Part shown: positions 1-8,297 of the stretch, piece after piece
How positions within the stretch are numbered: the stretch's first letter is position 1
How the letters are laid out: each line of letters begins with the position of its first letter
Source: Struthio camelus
Taxonomy: Eukaryota > Chordata > Aves > Struthioniformes > Struthionidae
Assembly: GCF_040807025.1 (NCBI RefSeq)
Contig: NC_090944.1
Location: 3,004,068 to 3,068,067, forward strand
DNA: 64,000 bases
Reading direction: 5' to 3'
Position numbers and translations under genes: made by a program
The notes under the pieces: generated by a model
Told to the model about the DNA's origin: nothing
The model's input: the letters and a program-made list of their open reading frames with translations, nothing else
The model's database searches: none

Positions 1-2
1 GC

Positions 3-467
3 AGGCGGGTCCGCTTTGGGCGCAACCAGACCGTGTTGCTGAGCGAGGAAGGACACGAGCTGCTGGACTGCCTCCCCAAAGCCCCACACCTCGACTGGCC
101 AGCCCACATCCCGCGCTGGTCCATCCTGCACTGTGCCTGGGCACCCGTCCCGCTGGCAGGGGAAGGCACAGTGCGGCCACTTTCACCCCTCGAGCAGTCC
201 GAGGAGGAAGAGGATGAGGAGCCAGCGTGTGCCACCTCCCTGCAGCGCTGGCCCACCATGCAGCTCTGGAGCCCACCACCGGAGGCGCCCTCCCCTCCCG
301 CTGCAGCCACTGGCTGCACAGCGGCCCTGGCCTGCCTGCTGTGCCCAGCCTGCCCAGCTTGCCCTGCAGGCGCCTTCAGAGGGCTGCGCAAGGGCCTCCG
401 CAGATGTGCCTCCTTCCTGCGAAGGCCACGGCGAGTGCTCAGGAGGCGCCAGGCAAGGGCCAGCTGA
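3..467 (+). CDS. Last exon (partial) of an unrecognised RVRF-motif, Cys/Arg-tailed protein, copy 1
   Basis: This is the 3' end of a coding region whose upstream exons lie outside the window. The frame starts at base 3 and ends at the TGA at 465-467. It begins with Arg-Arg followed by RVRF, then a conserved block (SEEGHELLDCLPK), an acidic Glu/Asp run, a Cys-rich stretch (CLLCPACPACPAG) and an Arg-rich C-terminus. Bases 1-467 align without gaps to 7573-8039. I count 8 differences, 5 synonymous and 3 that change a residue (W/R, L/P, R/G). The reading frame is intact in both copies, unlike the neighbouring VLIG sequence. The product is not recognised. RVRF fits the RVxF docking consensus for protein phosphatase 1, but such a short motif is weak evidence of function. 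Confidence 0.6.
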   Translation, partial: RRVRFGRNQTVLLSEEGHELLDCLPKAPHLDWPAHIPRWSILHCAWAPVPLAGEGTVRPLSPLEQSEEEEDEEPACATSLQRWPTMQLWSPPPEAPSPPAAATGCTAALACLLCPACPACPAGAFRGLRKGLRRCASFLRRPRRVLRRRQARAS

Positions 468-559
468 TTGGGGCCAGCAGCAGGCTCCGCGCCTGGGCAG
501 AGGTGCCAGTAACCAGCGCCCGCGGAGCTAGACGCCTTCGCCACCTCCGGGCCAGCGTC

Positions 560-565
560 AATAAA
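560..565 (+). promoter_or_regulatory. Poly(A) signal AATAAA of the RVRF gene, copy 1
   Basis: A canonical AATAAA lies 93 bases after the stop codon, within GTCAATAAACC. The same hexamer occurs at the equivalent place in the second copy. The VLIG pseudogene begins about 160 bases further on, so the two genes are packed tightly on the same strand. Confidence 0.7.
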
Positions 566-725
566 CCTCTGAGCAAGACTCTGCGGGAGGCGAGAGTGAA
601 ACACCATGTGAAGTGAAAAGAAGGCGGCGCAGGAATGCTCCCTGAGTCTTAGGAAGCCAGCCGTTCCCCGAACTCAGGCTTTCCTGCTCCTGACAGGGCT
701 GAGTAGAGCAGCAACATGCAAAAAC

Positions 726-3640
726 ATGTCTCCAGAACAGAAGTTTAAATGCTTAGCTCAGATGAACCATCACATAGGAAACTGGCTGTCAGAAGAAGTC
801 CGTGAGATCCTTAGAAAGTGCGGTGGATGTGATCCTGGGGGCGCTCTGGAGCAAGATCTGAATTCCCCTGTGAATGGAGACTATGTAGCCTCCAACAGTG
901 ATCTGCAGAAAGAAGTTGTAAAACAGGGGAGAATTGATATCGGTCAGGGGGCTGAGCAGAAAGATTCATCCAAGCCATCACCCTCAGCAGAACAGTGGGA
1001 GGATCCTAAAAGGAATGAGCGTTCCAGAGGCCAAGAGGTCCTCCACTTGATCAAACACCCGGGACGAGAAAATTGCTACGCAAGGAAAAGGGGGAGGGCA
1101 GATCTTCAGGTTATCCACAAGACTGCCCTGTGTGACAGCCAGCCCAGGATTGGCAGTGAATACCCCTTCCATTTTCGGCACAAGCTGCTGATGCTGGACT
1201 ACCATGGAAGGTATCTGGTTTGCCCGGAGCATGGCAAAGCAAAAGAAGGCGTTCTGAGCACTCCGAATGCAACAAGCCTTGGCACTGAGTGCTCAGATAG
1301 TGCCTCAGATATTGACAGTGAGTTTTTCAATGCTGAGCGTGAAGAAGGGGATGCCTCTGTTACAGCAGGTCTGACACACACACATGCCATGGACCTCCAG
1401 GTGGCGATGTTTCATGGTGCCCCTGATTTCACGAGACAGTACATTTCAACAAACCTCGCTTTGTGCCACTTGGCGCTCCCCCTCCTGCTACCAAATCCAT
1501 GCACCGCACCAAGAGAGTTCCCTCAGCCAAGTTAAAAAGAGCTGGAAAGCCACGGAACAATTGGGAAAGCAGACCACAATTCAGAGGAGCAGACCACAAT
1601 TCAGAGGCACAAAAACAAACCGATTGATCAGGCAGACACACTCATCGTGTCCTTCCTACGGATCGGGAGTTCTCCTTCCTCTTCCAAGGCTCAGCTCCTG
1701 AATGCTCTGCCGACTAAACACAAACACGACACTTTCTTCCACCGACATTGCAAAGGCAGCACCAAAGGCTGTCTTCTAACGACAGGTGTTGTGGAGATCT
1801 CTTGGTCCTGTGCCAGTGGCAGTGCTGATGACACTTTTGACGGCTGTGTTGCTTTTTGTAACCTGCATGGAGATGCTAGAGGTCATGAACAACAATTGCC
1901 GTTTTTACAGCAGATCTCTTCTGTGAAGGAGGCTCTCAGTTAGCTGAGTCTGACCAGAGTGACAAGAAAGGCGTGAACATTGTACGTGACCCGTGGCAGT
2001 CTCAAAAGCCTTTGATTTGTCTTTTCACTGAAGAAGAGAATGTTGCATGTGGCTGATCTAGCCAGAATGTAAAAAGAGGTATCCAGAACAGAAACAAAGC
2101 AGAATTGGTAGAGGAGCTGATAAAAACAATCAGAGACCTACTAGCAAGGTGAAACAACCTTTTAAGGCTTGATGCTTGTCAGGACACAGCTCGCCAACGT
2201 GGATTTATTGTGGCTAAAGAGGCAGAAGAGTGTGTGAGAGCCAAAGCAAAGGCAAGAACCTTGGTGGGATTCTTGACAAAGGAGAAATTGTGTTTGAGAT
2301 CAAATCACAGCTACTGCCTCTTCAAGGACAACTATGGTACCCATGGTGTGAAAAGGACAAAGAGCTCCCCCACTTGCAGGAAAAGAGGAACAAGAACATA
2401 GAACATCATGGGAGCCAAACGGAGCCAGAGAAGTGTGCAGGACGAAGAAAGCAACTCGACAGAGCGTTCCCCCTCAAGCAGCTGCTGAAATCAGTCCTCG
2501 CTTTTCTCCAGGCACAGTCAAGAGACACCAAGAAATACTTGCTGCAGTGGATGAAGGTCTTTAGGGATGACCTGTCCTCTGAGCACTTGGAGGAACTTCA
2601 GAAAGAGTATCATCAGTGAAGGTATCAAATCCTGGAAATAAAGAAAAGCAATGAAAAAAACCAGTCTGAAAACAGCATTGATGAATAAGTTAGAAGCCCT
2701 CTCCAATGCAGTCAATGATTCATCCATTGGTCTCAAGCGTCTTTTGAGAGAAGTAGGGCAGATTCGTGAAGCTCTAGAATCCTTGAACTTTGCTCACCTC
2801 TGGGTGGCAAGGAAACCCACCCATCGCCCCACGCAACCCCACACACAGCCAGCACGTGCAGCAGTTAAAGAGCACAATTCTCCAAGCTGCCAAGAAGGGA
2901 TCGCAGGGCACTATTTCAAGGCTCTCGAGCTTGAAAGTTCGTATGAGTGACTTGTGGAAGGCTCTGCTGAATGAAAAGTTTGTTTTCCCTTTCCAAAACA
3001 CTTGGGAAGTTGCCGCAGACAACAGCTTAGGAACAACCGACAGCCAGTGGACCTGGCAGCTGGGGAGCCACATCCTAGACTTGCAAATGAAACTGAACAA
3101 TCAGATTAGAAAGGGATACGTTCCGCATGTGACTCGAAGAAGCCTTATGGAGGAAGTGCAAGATAAATATGAAAGACTCTCTCTCTTTCCCTCTGGAAAG
3201 ACTTGGAACCATATTTCAGGGAAGATGACACCAGTGGGCTTTTGATTCAGCGGAAAGCAAGCATTGAAAATCAACCGCAAGATCTGAGAGAAGCACTTGT
3301 GGAAGAGACACAGAGAAAGTCTGCCGAGTTCATTGAATGGGAGAAGAATCCGAGCAAAGGGCATCAGAAGAAGCCAGAATGTGAACACGAGCTTGTCAAG
3401 AGAAGGCAACTGGTGGCTTGGTCGCTAAAGAAGGAAGAGCTGCATGAAGAAAAGCTGCGGCAACACTTGGCTAGCCTCTGGAAACAATGGCTCTACAAAG
3501 TATCTTCCAGTGCACCTCCTCCTGCAGAACCAAACATAAACCTCCCTAGTGAGACCACTCTGCTGGAACATTTCAAGCAAGAGCCAAACAGAGAGGAAGA
3601 AATAAAATGCTTCTTGCCAAAGGATGCATTTCCCATGGCA
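726..3640 (+). pseudogene. Very large interferon-inducible GTPase (VLIG/GVIN-like) pseudogene, unit 1, G domain deleted
   Basis: The conceptual pieces match the VLIG/URGCP family in order. They are an N-terminal part (726-1535, with KLLMLDYHGRYLV and HAMDLQVAMFHGA), the RIGSSPSSSKAQLLNAL block (1647-1943), the VRAKAKARTLVGFLTKEKL and FPLKQLLKSVLAFLQ blocks (2210-2619), and the middle region (2790-3630, with SDLWKALLNEKFVFPFQNT, WKQWLYKVSSSAP and EPNINLPSETTLLEHFK). They sit in different frames separated by stops at 1535, 1943, near 2150 and 2619, so this is a pseudogene. Compared with unit 2 it lacks 728 bases at 2789/2790, which removes the entire nucleotide-binding domain. It also has a small insertion near 3176-3200. 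In intact relatives the coding region is one giant exon, so the lack of introns does not by itself indicate retroposition. Confidence 0.88.
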
Positions 3641-3642
3641 TC

Positions 3643-3778
3643 CCTTGCAGGCAGTGCAAGAGATCATTGCTGCTGGAAGCTGCATTTCATTTCATCCCTT
3701 TGTATTTCAGATGCTAGTCGTACTTCCCAAAACATGTCTACAATAAACTCGCGGGCTAGCCTTCTGGTCAGGGTGTCT
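3643..3778 (+). repeat. Gene-end segment (copy 1 of 3) with AATAAA at 3742-3747
   Basis: This stretch is shared with 11929-12062 and, more distantly, with 15063-15200. It runs from a block reading GCATCCCTTGCAGGCAGTGC through TTTGTATTTCAG to CTAGCCTTCTG. The TTTGTATTTCAG resembles a splice acceptor, and copies 1 and 2 have AATAAA shortly after it. In the 15-kb copy the segment lies directly after VLIG C-terminal coding sequence. It is therefore probably the natural end of the VLIG gene, and in unit 1 it has been joined to the middle of VLIG by an internal deletion. Confidence 0.6.
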
Positions 3779-4786
3779 GCTGGTGCTGGGCTTGTGGCGG
3801 GGGTGCAGGGGGGAGTGGGGCGTTGTGTTGGGGGTGCTGGTCTTGTCGTGGGGGGTGCAGAGGGGAGTTGGTCCTTGTGTTGGGGGTGCTGGTCTTTGTT
3901 TTGAGGTGCAGAGGGGATCTGGACCTTGTGTTGGGGGTGCAGAGGGGATCTGGGTGTTGTTTTGGGGGTGCTTAGAGGAGGTGGGCCTTGTGTTGGGGGA
4001 GCTGGTCTTGTCATGGGGGTGCAGAGGGGATCAGGGCCTTGTTTCTGGGGTGCTGGGCCTTGTTTTGGGAGTGCTGGGCTTGTTGTGGGGGTGCAGAGGG
4101 GATCAGGGCATTGTGTTGGGGGTGCTGGGCATTGTGTAGGGTTTGCTGGGCTTGTTCTGGGGGTGCAGAGGGGGTCTGGGTCTTGTTTTGGGGGTGCTTA
4201 GAGGACGTGGGCCTTGTGTTGGGGGTGCTGGGCTTGTCGTGGGGGTCCTGAGTGGTCATGGTGTTGTGTTGGGGGTGGTGGGCGTTGTTTTGGGAGAACT
4301 AGGCTTGTTTTTGGGGTGCTTAGGGGATCTGGGCATTGTATTGGGGGTCTGGGCTTGTTGTGGGGGTGCAGAGGGGAGCCGGGTCTTGTCATGGGGGTGC
4401 TGAGGGAATGCTCGGCCTTGTAATGGGTGTGCTGGGCTTGTCGTGGGGATGCTGAGGGGATCTGGGCCTTGTCATGGGGGTGCTGAGGGTATGCTCGGCC
4501 TTGTAATGGGGGTGATGGGCTTGTCAGGGGGGTGCTGAGGGGATCTGGGCCTTGTTTTTGGGGTGTGGGCCTTGTTTTGGGGGTAGTGGGCTTGTCGTAA
4601 GGGTGCTGAGGGGATCTGGGCCTTGTATTGGGGATGGACAGGCGATGTGGGCCTTTTCTTGGGAGTGCTGAGGGGATCTGGGCCTTGTTTTCGGGGTACG
4701 GTGGGGATCTGGGCATTGTTTTGGGTGTGCTGGGCCTTGTCATGGGGGTGTTGAGGGGATCTAGGCCTTTTTTTTGGGGTGCGGAG
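3779..4786 (+). repeat. G-rich minisatellite, unit 1
   Basis: About 1.0 kb of tandem modules such as GGGGGTGCTGGGCTTGT and GAGGGGATCTGGGCCTTGT, the reverse complement of the large satellite after 20.1 kb. Unit length alternates around 31 and 51 bases. It starts immediately after the gene-end segment (CTGGTGCTGGGCTTG) and ends against the CR1 element. The equivalent array in unit 2 is only about 660 bases, so the copies differ by expansion or contraction. Open frames here on both strands are spurious. Confidence 0.93.
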
Positions 4787-4794
4787 AGGGTTCC

Positions 4795-4980
4795 GGAGCA
4801 CTCGACCAGGTTGCCCAGAGAGGTTGTGGAGTCTCCTTCCCTGGAGATATTCAAAAGCCGCCTGGCCCAATCCTGGGCAATATGCTCCAGAGGACCCTGG
4901 CTGAGCAGGGGGGGTTGGACTCCAGGATCTCCAGAGGTCCTTTCCAACCTCCACCATTCTGTGAGCCTGTGATTCTGTGA
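4795..4980 (+). mobile_element. CR1 (chicken repeat 1) LINE 3' end, unit 1
   Basis: The sequence has the typical CR1 3' end in sense orientation: GGTTGCCCAGAGAGGTTGTGG, then TCCCTGGAGATATTCAAAA, then GGTCCTTTCCAACCTCCACC, ending in ATTCTGTGAGCCTGTGATTCTGTGA. CR1 copies are usually 5'-truncated and end in short ATTCTGTGA-type repeats, as here. It is shared with unit 2 at the same place, so insertion predates the duplication. It is strong evidence for a bird (or other sauropsid) genome. Confidence 0.93.
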
Positions 4981-5313
4981 AATGTTAAGGCTAAAATTTT
5001 AACACTCACATCCCAGAAGTTTTCTTTTCCTTTCTTCTCAGAATTGGTTCCCATCGATGGTCGAGCCCATCACACACCTCCCACAATCGCCTGTAATGTG
5101 CTCATGTAGTGTTCCAATGTTATAGGTCCTATGGATTGGCATGGGGTTGGTTCACCTAGTTGATTTAAACCAGTTGAGGGAATGGTTAGAACGTACAGCT
5201 AGCAATCTGGTTTTGGAGCTAAGGAAAGGTTTTGCACATTGAGTGACTACTCCCCAAATTACAGCTTGGTTGCCACTGCCCACGCACACAGGGAGCCCCA
5301 TTCCCATTTCACC
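4981..5313. other. Non-coding spacer shared between units
   Basis: AT-richer sequence that aligns with 12916-13240 in unit 2. I see no gene, no splice-supported exon and no further mobile element that I can name. At 5305 the alignment with unit 2 breaks, at the edge of an approximately 1.6-kb deletion in unit 1. Confidence 0.5.
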
Positions 5314-5442
5314 CCAGAAAGCTCCCCGCAGGCATGCTGCAAATGGCTTGTGTGCCGTTTCCGCTCACAATTGCAACAAGATTGCTGTGCACAATTGGAG
5401 GGCAAAGGAGCAACCCGTCCAGAAGGGGAAAAGTGCCCAAAG
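5314..5442 (+). pseudogene. 129-bp remnant of VLIG C-terminal coding sequence, unit 1
   Basis: Aligns without gaps to 14843-14971. It encodes the CCKWLVCRFRSQLQQ block that lies near the C-terminus in VLIG proteins. The sequence before it (13241 to about 14835 in unit 2) is missing. After 5442 the sequence switches to unrelated DNA upstream of the RVRF gene. It is a fragment left by deletion. Confidence 0.75.
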
Positions 5443-6403
5443 GAAGAACGAGCCACGGGCTCGGCATGTGCTTGTCAGGGACGACTCTGGGCTTTGGTTG
5501 GGCTTTGTGCTGGCGGGAGCTGTGTTGGGGCTGGCCTTGGCGGGCTGCGCCTTGTTGGGGTTTGGGTGAGAGCAGCGTCAGGTGGGGCCTGGGGGTGCCC
5601 TGGCAGACCAGGTGTGTGGAAGTGATGTCGCCATGGCATCACAATGCCAGGGTCTTTCTGGAGGTGGGGCTGGGGGAAGTGCCGCTGTCACTTTGCCTGC
5701 GAGCAAGCGAGCGAGCGAGTGTGTGAGCGAGTGCGTGAGCAGGTGGAGAGCGTGGCGTTGAGCTGGGGCGAAGGAGCAAGGCAGCGGGGTAAGAGCTGGC
5801 TCCTTCCGTCTCTCTGCAGTCTCTCCTCCCCTCGGGGCGCTCTCCCTGGCTTTGTCGCCCCCCCAGCACCCACCACCCGCTGCACGCTCCCTCGGTGGGC
5901 ACAAGTGCCACAATCAGGCAAACGTCCCCGCCGCGAAGCCCAGCCACGCTCGGGCACCATTCTGCGCCCTTGCTGCTCACCACCCGGTGTCCCCGCGTCA
6001 CACGTGGGAAAGCAGCGGCGGGAGCGGGCAGCCAGGCAAGGCCGACGGAGTGAGGGCACCGTGCCCTGCTTTTTGCAGAGTTGCTCTCGGCGGCCTTTGG
6101 CTCTTCTCCTGGTGTCAGATTGACGCTGTCGATCTTGGGGTGCGGAGGAGCGTGCACAGGGTGAGCCGCAGAGCAGAGCAGAGCGGTCAGGGTCGGGGGA
6201 GGTTGGTGGAGGGGCGGTGGAGGGGCGGTGGGGAGCAGGGCTTTGGGGGCTGCTGGTCTGCCTTGGTCGGGGAGGGGGAGGGTGGCTGCAAGGGGCGGCG
6301 TGCTCAGAGGTGGGTGCTGTGTTTTGGGTGGCACTCTTGGAGCAGGACGTGGAGGCAGAGCGCTGAGCAGGCTGCACGCTCGCGGCGCGCTTCCGGTGGC
6401 GGC
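5443..6403 (+). promoter_or_regulatory. GC-rich upstream region and probable promoter of the RVRF gene
   Basis: About 960 bases of GC- and CpG-rich sequence before the inferred start codon. It contains an E-box CACGTG at 6001-6006, a GAGC-type simple repeat at about 5700-5742, and an ETS-type CTTCCGG at 6390-6396, ten bases before the ATG. No TATA box was seen. Position and composition suggest a CpG-type promoter and 5' leader. The exact start site cannot be read from sequence. Open frames on the minus strand here look like composition effects. Confidence 0.4.
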
Positions 6404-8039
6404 ATGGAGCCTCGGAGGCTGAGCGTCGTGGGCGAGTTTGTGGTGCTGAGCCTCTTTGTGGTGTGCCTGGCCCACATGCCCTCGGTCGTCAACGTCCTCA
6501 CGATCCTGTGCATAGCGGTGGTGTTGGTGCTGGCGGGGAAAAGGCTCTGGCCCAAGGTAGGAGTCAGCCTGGGCATGGCCCCGAGTTGGCGCGGGCAGCG
6601 AGAGGGCTGAGGCCGCGGCAGCACCTGCAGCAAGGGCAGCCTGACGGTGCTGCGCGCAAGCCTGCCTCCAGCCTCAGCTCTGCGTGCCCCGCGCAGCCCT
6701 TCCGCGAGCAGGGCGCCTCTTGGCGCAGCGTGGATGCTCGCCACTAAGGCAGCGCTCTCTTGGGCTGTGCAGGGGCCTCGCGGCAGTGCTGGCAGCCTGG
6801 GCAACGGCAGCGTGGACGAGCCCGGAGGTGAGCAGCCCCGGCCCAGAGCGTAGGCGCGCTCGGCAGCGCCTCCCGGCCAAGACAGCCCAGCGCCGCCAGC
6901 GCCCACCGCCCTCGGCCCCAGCTGGGGCTCCGCCCACGGGCTGCCCTCGCTCACTGCCTCTCTGCCTCCTCTTCCAGCAGCCTCCTTCCTGCCCACGGTG
7001 GACACGCAGGACTGTGCAGCCAGCCGGCAGGCAGGGTAAGCAGAGGCCTGGCCTGCAGGGGGGCTGCCCCACAGCCCTGGCCAGGCCCACCGCAGGCAAG
7101 AGCCCGATGCAGCCCAGAGCCACAGACCTGCGCCTGGCCTGGGCCCCCCAAAGAGCAGGGCATGGCATGGCTAGGGCTGGGGTCGACGCGCGGGATGCCC
7201 AGGACATGCCGCATGCCTGCTGCTCACCAACTGGGAAGCCCCTTTTCTCCTTGCCCACTGCTGCAGCCCTGGCCCCAGCGCCCCCTCCGCCCGCACCCTG
7301 GCACCCTTTGGCATCTGCTACCACCACCAGGGCTTCCCCCTGGGGCACCCAAGGCAGCCTCCTCACCTCCTTTCTCCCTCCCAGGCTCACAAGCGAGGAC
7401 ACCTTGCCCCCTCGCCACCTCCTGCCGACCTCCGAGCCGGACACGGATGGATGGAAGTTGGATGGCCCTCTCCCACTGCCACCACCCTCCATCCTGCTGG
7501 ACGCTCCCCCAACACCTGCAGCAGTGCTGGGTGAGCTGCTTGTGCCCACAGCCCTCCCGCCATCCCCACCACGCAGGCGGGTCCGCTTTGGGCGCAACCA
7601 GACCGTGTTGCTCAGCGAGGAAGGTCACGAGCTGCTGGACTGCCTCCCCAAAGCCCCACACCTCGACTGGCCAGCCCACATCCCGCGCCGGTCCATCCTG
7701 CACTGTGCCTGGGCACCCGTCCCGCTGGCAGGGGAAGGCACAGTGCGGCCACTTTCACCCCCCGAGCAGTCCGAGGAGGAAGAGGACGAGGAGCCAGCGT
7801 GTGCCACCTCCCTGCAGCGCTGGCCCACCATGCAGCTCTGGAGCCCACCACCGGAGGCGCCCTCCCCTCCCGCTGCAGCCACTGGCTGCACAGCGGCCCT
7901 GGCCTGCCTGCTGTGCCCAGCCTGCCCAGCCTGCCCTGCAGGCGCCTTCAGAGGGCTGCGCAAGGGCCTCCGCAGATGCGCCTCCTTCCTGCGAGGGCCA
8001 CGGCGAGTGCTCAGGAGGCGCCAGGCAAGGGCCAGCTGA
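6404..8039 (+). CDS. Unrecognised four-exon gene: N-terminal hydrophobic hairpin, RVRF motif, acidic run, Cys/Arg-rich tail
   Basis: I infer exons 6404-6556, 6773-6827, 6978-7035 and 7385-8039. All have GT-AG borders and their phases join without a stop, giving 306 residues. The ATG at 6404 has a strong context (GGCGGCATGG). Residues 8-24 and 27-44 are hydrophobic, enough for one or two membrane helices, followed by GKRLWPK. Exon 4 is Pro-rich, then carries RVRF with the conserved SEEGHELLDCLPK block. An acidic SEEEEDEE run, a Cys cluster (CLLCPACPACPAG) and a strongly basic tail follow. The last exon is kept open in copy 1, and a degenerate relative occurs near 18.5 kb. The membrane anchor plus RVxF-like motif could mean a phosphatase-1 targeting protein, but this is a guess. 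I do not recognise the family. Exons 2 and 3 are inferred from splice sites only, and other small exons could lie in 7036-7384. Confidence 0.55.
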
Positions 8040-8131
8040 TTGGGGCCAGCAGCAGGCTCCGCGCCTGGGCAGACGTGCCAATAACCAGCGCCCGCGGAGC
8101 TAGACGCCTTCGCCACCTCCGGGCCAGCGTC

Positions 8132-8137
8132 AATAAA
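8132..8137 (+). promoter_or_regulatory. Poly(A) signal AATAAA of the RVRF gene, copy 2
   Basis: AATAAA lies 93 bases after the TGA at 8037-8039 and is identical in position to the signal at 560-565. It supports exon 4 as the terminal exon. Confidence 0.7.
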
Positions 8138-8297
8138 CCTCTGAGCAAGACTCTGCGGGAGGCGAGAGTGAAACACCATGTGAAGTGAAAAGAAGGCGGC
8201 GCAGGAATGCTCCCTGAGTCTTAGGAAGCCAGCCGTTCCCCGAACTCAGGCTTTCCTGCTCCTGACAGGGCTGAGTAGAGCAGCAACATGCAAAAAC

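Noticed and set aside
726..1535. The 269-codon frame as an intact protein gene
   Set aside because: It is the N-terminal part of a much longer VLIG frame. The natural continuation lies in another frame beyond a frameshift, and the same break is present in the second unit.
3779..4786. Immunoglobulin class-switch region
   Set aside because: G-rich tandem repeats with GCTGG and GGGGT motifs look similar, but no constant-region exon or I-exon is present, and the same repeat forms a 44-kb array.
5639..6475. 278-codon minus-strand frame over the RVRF gene promoter
   Set aside because: It is Pro/Ala/Arg-rich low complexity from GC-rich DNA, overlaps simple repeats, and has no domain or splice support.
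7224..7703. Minus-strand frames within the RVRF gene exon 4 and intron 3
   Set aside because: They are the antisense of a GC-rich exon that is supported on the + strand by splice phase, a poly(A) signal and conservation between copies.
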